A stretch of 64,000 bases of DNA from Stomoxys calcitrans (Eukaryota > Arthropoda > Insecta > Diptera > Muscidae): positions 126,192,736 to 126,256,735 of the forward strand of contig NC_081553.1 of assembly GCF_963082655.1 (NCBI RefSeq), written 5' to 3'. Of this stretch, positions 57,241 to 64,000 are shown piece after piece. The notes beneath the pieces are model-generated. The model saw nothing but the letters and a program-made list of their open reading frames with translations. It was not told where the DNA came from and did not search any database. A program made the position numbers and the translations under genes. Within the stretch, counting starts at the first letter, position 1. Every line of letters begins with the position of its first letter.

Positions 57241-58853
57241 AACAAGTAAAAGCGTGCCAAGTTCGGCCGGGCCGAATCTTATATACCCTCCACCATGGAT
57301 CCAAAATGTCGATTTCTTTTCCCCGCACCACTTCTTAGACAAAAAATGATAAAAGCACAGATTTGCTCTGCTATTAGAGCAATATCAAGATATAGTCCGG
57401 TTCGAACCACAATTAAATTATATATTGGAAACCTGTGTAAAATGTCAGCCAATTCGAATAAGAATTGCGCTTTCTGGGGGCTCAAGCAGTAAAATAGAGA
57501 GATCGATTTATATGGGAGCTGTATCAGGCTATAGACCGCTTCAGACCATAATAAACACGTATGTTGATGGTCACGAGAGAATGCGTTGTACAAAATATTA
57601 GGCAAATAGGATAATAATTGCGACCTCTAGAGGTTCAAGAAGTCAAGATCCCAGATCGGTTTAGATGGCAGCTATATCAGGTTATGAACCGATTTTAACC
57701 TTATTTGACACAGTTGTTGAAAATCACAACAAAATACGTCATGCAAAATTTCAGCCAAATCGGATAGGAATTGCGCGCACTTGAAGCTAAAGAAGTCAAA
57801 TTACCAGATCGGCATATATGACAGCTATATCAGATTAGGGATCGATTTGATCCATACTTGGCACGACTGTTGAAAGTCATAGCAAAACCCGTCGTGTCGG
57901 AAAAGAATTGCGCCTTCTATAGGCTCAAGAAGTCAAGACCCCTTATCGGTTTATATGACAGCTATATCAGGTTATGGACCGATTTGAACCATACATAACA
58001 CAGTTGTTGGATATCATAACAAAATACTCAGTGTGAAATTTCATTCAAATCGGATAAGAATTGCGCCCTCTATAGGCTCAAGAAGTCTAGACCCCTTGTC
58101 GGTTTATATAACAGCTATATCGGGTTATGAACCAATTTGATCTATACTTAGCACGGTTGTTGGATATCATAAAAAAATACTCAGTGCGAAATTTCATTCA
58201 AATCGGATAAGAATTTAGCCCTCTAGGGGCTCAAGAAGTCAAGACCCCTTATCGGTTTATATGACTGCTATATCAGGTTATGGACTGATTTAAACCATAC
58301 TTCGTACAATTGTTAAAAGTCACAGTAAAACATGTCGTATAAAATTTTATTCAAATCGAATAAGAATTTCGCCCTCTAGAGGCTCAAGAAGTCAAGATCC
58401 CAGATCGGTTTATATGGCAGCTATATCAGGTTATGGATTGATTTGAACCATTCTTAAAACAGTTGTTGGAAGTCATAACAAAACACCTCATGCAAAATTT
58501 CAGCCAAATCGGATAAGAATTGTGCCCTCTAGAGGGTCTAGAAGTCAAGATAACAGATCAGTTTATATGGCAGCTATATCAAAACATGGACCGATATGGC
58601 CCATTTACAATCCCATCTGACCTACCTACTTGCGCAAAATTTCAAGCGGCTAGCTCTACCCCTTCGAAAGTTGGAGTGCTTTCGACATACAGACGGACAG
58701 ACCGACGGGTGGACATGGCTAGATGGACATAATATATCACGACGATCAAGAATATATATACTTTATGGGGTCTCAGACGAATATTTCGGGTAGTTATAAA
58801 AAGAATGACGACATTAGTATACCCCCATCCTATGGTGGCGGGTATAAAAAGAA
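57241..58853 (+). mobile_element. HINE-A, full-length, long array
   Basis: Head ACAAGTAAAAGCGTGCC, palindrome TTCGGCCGGGCCGAA, TATACCCTCCACCATGG, lead-in and about six or seven monomers. The microsatellite is weak (ACAGACGGACAGACC) and the hairpin reads CCATCCTATGGTGGCGGGTA (one arm change, A to C at the bulge). Non-coding. Confidence 0.86.
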
Positions 58854-58857
58854 TTCT

Positions 58858-58926
58858 AAGTACAGAAGGGCCGAATCTTATGTACCCTCCACCATGGATC
58901 GCATTTGTCAAGTTCTTTGAGTGACT
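58858..58926 (+). mobile_element. HINE-A 5' fragment
   Basis: Half palindrome (AAGGGCCGAATCTTATG) and TACCCTCCACCATGGATCGC, followed at once by a minus-strand HINE-B hairpin. Confidence 0.7.
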
Positions 58927-59738
58927 TTTTATACCTACCACCGAAGGATGGGGGTATATTCATTTTGTCATTCCGTTTGCAACACATCGAAATATCCATT
59001 TCCGACCCTATAATGTATATGTATTCTTGATCAGCGTAAAAACCTATGACGATCTAGACATGTCCGTCCGTCTGTCCGTCTCTCCATCTGTCTGTTGAAA
59101 TCACGCTACAGTCTTTAGAAATAGAGATATTGAGCTAAAATTTTGCACAGATTCTTTTTTATTTTATTTTTTTATACGATTTTGCTAAAATTTGGGACAG
59201 TGGGTTGCGTTAGGCCCTCCGACGTCGTTCATCAAATTGGCCCAGATCGGTCCAGATTTGGATATAGCTGCCATATAGACCGATCCTCCGATTTAGGGTT
59301 CGCGATTTCGCATTTCGCCGAAATTTGGGACAGTGCGTTGTGTAAGGCTCTTCGACATTTCTGTGCAACTTGGCCCAAATCGGTTCAGATTTGGATATAG
59401 CTCCCATGTAGACCCATATCTCAATTTATAATCCGATTTCTCTGATATTTGCCACAGTTACTAATGTTAGGCTTTTCGACAACTGTATCGTATATAGCTC
59501 AGATCGGTTTATTTTTAGATAAAGCTACTAAAAAGGCCTATATTTTGTTATACACAATTGAACAATGACTTTACTTATTAGTATTTGGTCCAAATCGGAA
59601 CATCTTTCCACATAACTGCTATGGGACATAAGGTATGCAATTTTCACCGGATTTTGATGAAAGGTATTTTACATATATACCCGAGGTGGTGGGTATCCAA
59701 AATTCGGCCCGACCGAACTTAACGCCTTTTTACTTGTT
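58927..59738 (-). mobile_element. HINE-B, complete ends, internal deletion
   Basis: Head at 59738, palindrome TTCGGTCGGGCCGAA on minus, subterminal repeat ATACCCACCACCTCGG and hairpin at 58930-58960. The array is reduced to about two monomers by a deletion at a TTTTATTTTTTTATACG joint near 59155-59177. Confidence 0.83.
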
Positions 59739-59744
59739 CAAATT

Positions 59745-60157
59745 TATATGACCGATGATATATTGACCGATATATTATATAAAATTTTTATTCAAATATC
59801 ACCTCCAAAATTTCAGGCAAATTGAGCAAATTTGCGGCCACAAGAGGCTCAGAAAATCATATTAAGAAATCGGTTTATATGGCAGCTATGTCAGGTTAAG
59901 AACCGATTTGGATCATACTAAGCACAGTAGTTGGAAGTCAAAACCAAACGATATGTGCAAAATTTCAGCCAAATTGGATCGGATGCAAAATTTCAAGCAC
60001 CTAGCTTTACTCCTTCGAAAGTTAGCGTGTTTTCGACAGATGGACGGACATGGTGGGATCGACTTAAAATGTTATGACGATCAAGAATATATATACTTTA
60101 TGGGGTCTCAGACGCATATTTCGAGGTGTTACAAACTTAATGAGGAAATTAGCAACC
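59745..60157 (+). mobile_element. HINE-A 3' part, no hairpin
   Basis: Diverged lead, one monomer, a GACAGATGGACGGACATGG step and the TATATATACTTTATGGGG block. It ends at GAAATTAGCAACCCC where the hairpin should begin. Confidence 0.65.
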
Positions 60158-60362
60158 CCGTTGTTTGAACCGTTGAATGGAGCGGATGTATTTTTATTTC
60201 ACTCCGCAAGAATTTTCCTGTAACTCGTAATAGGTCATTATTTTCGGAAGAAATATTTAAGTCACTCAATGATAGCTGCAAAAGAGGTATCCATTATGAG
60301 GTTTATGATCTGCGTCTGTTTCCAGTGGAGCGGCAGATCTAGAGCCCGGGAGTAGGCTTGGA

Positions 60363-61310
60363 ATGGACTCCAAAGACCCAACAGCTGTGGTGGTGGTATC
60401 AGGCCGTAGCATGTATTCAGCTACTGAAACGTCTACTAGTGGAGCGGCTGCTACAGGCTCCACTTGCCGACAGATGACTTGTCAGCAGGGGCTTTTGACG
60501 AAGACACCTGGTTCGAGTCTAAAGGACAAGGCCGAACCTATTACTTCTTCGCATGCCTATAATTTGCCTAGGCCATCGGCCTTCCTTGGCAAACCAACAC
60601 GCTCTTTTAGATGTTGGAACAATGGAAGACGCATCGCTCTCAGGTATATTGAGAGGCTTCGTGCGAATGATCCAAAGACTCCCACTGATCGGGAGATAGA
60701 TTCCCTAAATTCCGCTTGGAAATTTGCTGCACAGGCTACCCCAAAGAGTATACGTCTAGATTCGGAAACTGCACCGAAGTCGGCCAAAAGGCTGCATTCA
60801 TCTGAAGCGCATCCCATGCCTAAAACAACTAGGGCGAACAACAGTAAGATGGGTCCAAGAACTTTTGCTAATGTCGATAGGAACAGTTTGGTGAAGGCAG
60901 TTGTCGACAAGGGAGAAGAACAGGTCTGCATACCTAGGAATAATTGGAGTGGGATAGTCAATGAACTGTCATCAGTATGCTTCGTTGTCCTTGCGGAATT
61001 TCCTGGATCTCTTCCAGTTTGTGACAATGCAGGCTGGTATCGAGGCCGATACAAACTAATTGCCTTCGGCGATCAACGCTTGAATTGTATCGTTGTGCGC
61101 TAAAAAAAATTGGTGAGATCTGGTGCAGCACTAGATTTAGTCAAGAAGGAAAATAATCCTTCTCGACCAATGGCGCATGCTTGGATACCAAGGATTCCCT
61201 CAGATCTTGAAGTGGTAGTCTGAAATCAGTCATACTTAGACGTTTTCGTCTACTGTGATACTGCAGGAACAGAAGAAGGAAGATGCATTCTAGTTCCTAC
61301 CGTTGAACCA
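60363..61310 (+). pseudogene. LINE ORF1-like remnant (DUF4780-type, frameshifted)
   Basis: A 246-codon frame begins at 60363. The N-terminal part is Ser/Thr-rich. The middle has RRIALRYIERLRANDPKTPT. The C-terminal part (VCIPRNNWSGIVNELSSVCF, AEFPGSLPVCDNAGWYRGRY, KLIAFGDQRL) resembles the domain found in ORF1 proteins of dipteran LOA/R1-type LINEs (identified from memory). Near 61078 a frameshift moves the expected continuation (LELYRCALKKIGE) to another frame, and a second shift precedes SGAALDLVKKENNPSRPMAH and AWIPRIPSDLEVVV. Homology is lost near 61310. No ORF2 follows. Confidence 0.6.
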
Positions 61311-61319
61311 TTCAGATTT

Positions 61320-61440
61320 CCCGGCATCTCTTCTTTTTTTGCCTAAGAAGAGATGCCGGGAAAAGAACTCGACAAAAGCGATCTATGGTGGAGGCTATAT
61401 AAGATTCGGCTCGGCCGAACCTAGCACGCTTTAACTTGTT
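61320..61440 (-). mobile_element. HINE-A 5' end with a terminal palindrome
   Basis: The minus-strand head, palindrome and lead-in run from 61440 to CCTAAGAAGAGATGCCGGG. The latter is mirrored immediately by CCCGGCATCTCTTC (61320-61334), giving a 14-15 bp inverted repeat with a short T-rich loop. Confidence 0.7.
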
Positions 61441-61559
61441 TTATTTTCTGGATAGTAGATACAACATCTCTTCTTGTATCGGGTATATTCGGCTTTTATT
61501 TTTTTTTTTAATTTTGACCGTAAGCTGCATTGTATTTTGCAATTAACGACGGCATCCAT

Positions 61560-62400
61560 ATCACGAAATTTTTTCATATGGGATCAGGCCTTAGGGCCTG
61601 ATCCTGAAAACTTAGCTTACATGCCGCCTTTCCAACATGTGTTGAGTTGCAAGGATCTCCGGTTGATATACACTACAGTGTTTTTCTACACTACAGTACC
61701 TTTTCGCTATGACTAGTTCAAGTTCTTCAGAGTGCACCGAAAAGCACGCCTGGTCGTCTAGTTTGAAATCATCCGTATAGAAGTCTTTGTAACTTATATT
61801 GCCGGCGATATTTTACGTCCAATCGGTTCTATCAGGATTAGTGGTACAGTATTTTTTTTTTTCACAAAAAGCGGGTGAGGCAATGTGAAATCCACACTTC
61901 CATATTATATCAAGGATTACACTCCCTTAGCCTCACAGCAGTGGTCGCAGCAATTTGTCTATCCACAATGTCCACAGCATTAGCATTAGTCCACCAGACC
62001 ACCACACCATATCGCATTATAGGTCTGACAACTGACACTAGCGGGTGTATAGGGCACAAGTTGCTGTTCTTGTCCTTTCCAGAATGTTTGACTTTAAGTT
62101 CAATTTCCTGCCTTTCTCATCCTTTCCCAAATGTTTCATTTTACGTTCAATTTCGGGTCCACCAAAACACCCTTATTGTTGGCTCTCAGCAAATTGTGCT
62201 GCTGTAGTTATCTTTTAGCTCCTGCTGAAAGTAACTACTTCCGTTTTAGACGGATTTACGCCAAGACCACTTTCAGTAGCTCCCTTCGTAGTAGTATTTA
62301 GGCCTTCCTGGTGTATATATCTAAGAGTGCGGTTAGGGAACCGTAATAGCCACATCATCAACATATACTTTTACTTTGCTTCAGCTGCGATATAGACCAA
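61560..62400 (-). pseudogene. Non-LTR reverse-transcriptase remnant (thumb and YADD region)
   Basis: On the minus strand KVYVDDVAITVP (the catalytic Asp-Asp region), then LGVNPSKTEVVTFSR in broken frames, then VVRPIMRYGVVVWWTNA and ATTAVRLRECNP. The order is that of RNase H-bearing LINEs and the VVRPI..VWW block also opens the 25.7-kb remnant, so both probably come from related elements. Many stops. Confidence 0.65.
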
Positions 62401-62639
62401 TATCCAATATCAAGAAACTTCCGATATTGGATTAAGGATAATTGGCTTCGCCGCGGGAAAAAACATGGTAGTTAGCATACTCCACTCGGCTGAACCAATT
62501 TCTTGAAGATAGCGCTCCCTTTCTCGATAGCATAGCAACGAAATAGCAACATGGATGTCGCAACATCTGTACTTGTGTACAAAAAACCTCCCCCAAGGAA
62601 CCCATGGTACGACTAGGAGTGCCAAAAGCTACTGAAGCC

Positions 62640-63165
62640 AAGAATGGAGGATATGAAGAGGAAATGCAAAGAGTTGAGTGTGATTGAATCGAGATGTTCA
62701 GGAGCCAGAATAAAGTTTGAAAATTTTACCAAAGAGTTAAACATCAACCGGATGGCTTTGGTACAGTCACATCTTTCTGCAGAGACAAAGAAGGATTTTT
62801 GGTATTTGACGCAGATAGTGTGCTGAGGTTTTGGAAAGAACACTTTTCCCAGCTGCTGGTATTCGATGATTGTGGCCATGAGTATGCCACGAAACCCATC
62901 CCTGATGATGGCAGAGAATGCATATCACCAAGTCAGAAGAAGGTCCACGTAGCAGTTACCCGGCTGAATAACAATAAGTTAGGAGAAGCCGATGGGTTGC
63001 CGGCAGAACTGTACACAAGAAAGCAGACAGAGGAATAGGTGTCCTCCCCATCGCATACAAGATACTGTCGAGCGTACTGTTTGACAAATTAAAACCTAAT
63101 GTCAATGAGATATTTAAGCCTTATCAATGCAGGAATCAACGAAAGTGGGTTTGGCTGTAAATGGA
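62640..63165 (+). pseudogene. Non-LTR RT N-terminal remnant
   Basis: Frames read RFWKEHFSQLLVFDD, AVTRLNNNKLGEADGLPAEL and, after a deletion and frame change, GVLPIAYKILSSVLFDKLKP. The NNKxxGxDGLPAEL block precedes the RT palm in several LINE clades. The stretch between PAEL and the palm lead-in is deleted. It differs in type from the Jockey copy at 53 kb. Confidence 0.65.
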
Positions 63166-63171
63166 GATAAT

Positions 63172-64000
63172 AATAAGTAATAGCGTGCTAAGTTCGGCCG
63201 GGCTGAATCTTATATACTCTCCACCATGGATCGCATCTGTCGAGTTCTTTGCGCAGTATCTCTTTTTAGGCAAACAAAGAATAATGAATATGGACGGAGG
63301 AGTAGCAGGAGCTGTACCAAGTTATAGTCCGATTCGGGGCTTAAGAAGCAAAATCGGGAGATCGGTTTATATGGGAGCTGTGTCTAGCTATAGATCGATC
63401 CAGACCATATTGCACACGTATATTGAAGGCCATGAGAGAAGCTGTTGTACAAAATTTGTGCCAAGTCGGATGAGAATTGCGCTCTCTAGAAGCTCAAGAA
63501 CTCAAGATCCCAGATCGGTTTATATGGCAGCTATAGCAGGGTATGGACCGATTTGAACGATACTTCGCATAAATGTTGGAAGTGATACCAAAACACCTCG
63601 TCCAAAATTACAGCCAAATCGGATAGGAATTGCGCCTTCTAAAAGCTCAAGAAGTCAAGACCCAAGATCGGTTCATAAAGCAGCTATATCAGGTTATGGA
63701 CCGATTTGCACCATATTTCTCACAGTTGTTGGAAGTGATATCAAAACACTATGTGAAAAATTTCAGTCAAATCGGATAAGAATTCTGCCTTCTAAAAGCT
63801 CAAGAAGTCAAGACCCAAGATCGGTTTATATGGCAGCTATACCAGGTTATGGACCGATTTGAACCTTACTTAGCACAGTTGTTGGAAGTGACATCGAAAC
63901 ACTATGTGCAAAATTTCAAGAAGTCAAGACTCAAGATCGGTTTATATGACAGCTATATCAAAACATGGACCGATTTGATTCATTTACTATCTCAACTGAC
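63172..64000 (+). mobile_element. HINE-A, 5' end and array, cut by window end
   Basis: Head AATAAGTAATAGCGTGC, palindrome TTCGGCCGGGCTGAA, TATACTCTCCACCATGG, lead-in, then monomers (GGTTTATATGGCAGC) to the end. The 3' end lies outside the window. Confidence 0.83.

Noticed and set aside
60557..61054. 165-codon minus-strand frame
   Set aside because: Antisense shadow of the ORF1-like frame, with no recognisable motif.
3763..63556. Many open frames with a recurring SVYMAAISGYEPI-like peptide suggesting a repeat-protein family
   Set aside because: They are translations of HINE monomers. The 153-bp period is a multiple of three so the same frame recurs, but stops fall in each monomer (ACCGATTTGA), frames appear on both strands, and there is no start or splice logic.

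Overview
The window is eukaryotic nuclear DNA, most likely intergenic or intronic sequence from a brachyceran fly. A muscid (Stomoxys, Musca or Haematobia type) is my best guess. The main evidence is a dominant repeat superfamily whose 3' part (TATAAAGTATATATATTCTTGATC, a conserved CTAGCCATGTCCGTC motif and a GGAC/GTCC tetranucleotide run) is the hallmark of the dipteran mini-me/DINE-1 elements, which are non-autonomous Helentrons (HINEs). The muscid assignment rests on memory of similar repeats and could not be tested here. I find no complete host gene, rRNA, tRNA gene or CRISPR. Most of the 64 kb is transposon-derived, often nested two or three deep.

Repeat families, with labels coined here. 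HINE-A, HINE-B and HINE-C are three related families. Each has a palindrome near the 5' end, a subterminal inverted repeat, a central tandem array, a GGAC-type microsatellite and a 3' hairpin. All three arrays keep a 153-bp period although their sequences have diverged. Rep-E is an unclassified repeat of about 1.2-2.1 kb (three long copies plus a split fragment) with its own internal monomers. SINE-1 and SINE-2 are tRNA-derived. MITE-1 has mariner-like ends with TA duplications (three whole copies, one fragment). MITE-2 and MITE-3 are single inverted-repeat elements. There is also one IS630/Tc1/mariner-superfamily transposase family (all copies broken) and several non-LTR retrotransposons.

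Layout. 0-9 kb: HINE-A/B in both orientations, including an A inserted in a B. 9-10 kb: little recognised. 10-16.8 kb: two Rep-E copies, MITE-2, and a HINE-A carrying a SINE-1 with a 12-bp duplication. 17.3-18.7 kb: a transposase pseudogene split by a 599-bp foldback relative. 19-22.9 kb: a HINE-B inside a HINE-B, then HINE-A and SINE pieces. 23.6-31 kb: short HINE-A, MITE-1, an RNase H-bearing LINE remnant, HINE-A, HINE-C and a Rep-E/HINE-A/SINE-1 nest. 31.1-31.9 kb: an unrecognised coding-like segment. 32-33.8 kb: two head-to-head HINE-A, one with a 351-bp GGAC minisatellite. 33.8-35.7 kb: apparently single-copy. 36.1-37.8 kb: a duplicated transposase pseudogene, one copy carrying MITE-1 and the other keeping the empty site. 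38-44.9 kb: degraded HINE-A, a LINE remnant, MITEs and Rep-E. 44.9-47.3 and 55.5-57.1 kb: AT-rich, possibly 3'-UTR-like. 47.3-55.5 kb: HINE-B, HINE-C and a composite HINE split by a Jockey-type LINE with a 763-codon open frame, the only long intact coding sequence. 57-64 kb: HINE-A/B, a LINE ORF1 remnant and two reverse-transcriptase remnants.

The main biological message is structural. In the HINE families the 3' terminal arm pairs imperfectly in its own hairpin but perfectly with the 5' subterminal repeat, and the two ends change together between families. Class assignments rest on recognised motifs, and all boundaries are by eye, good to a few bases at clear termini and to tens of bases elsewhere.
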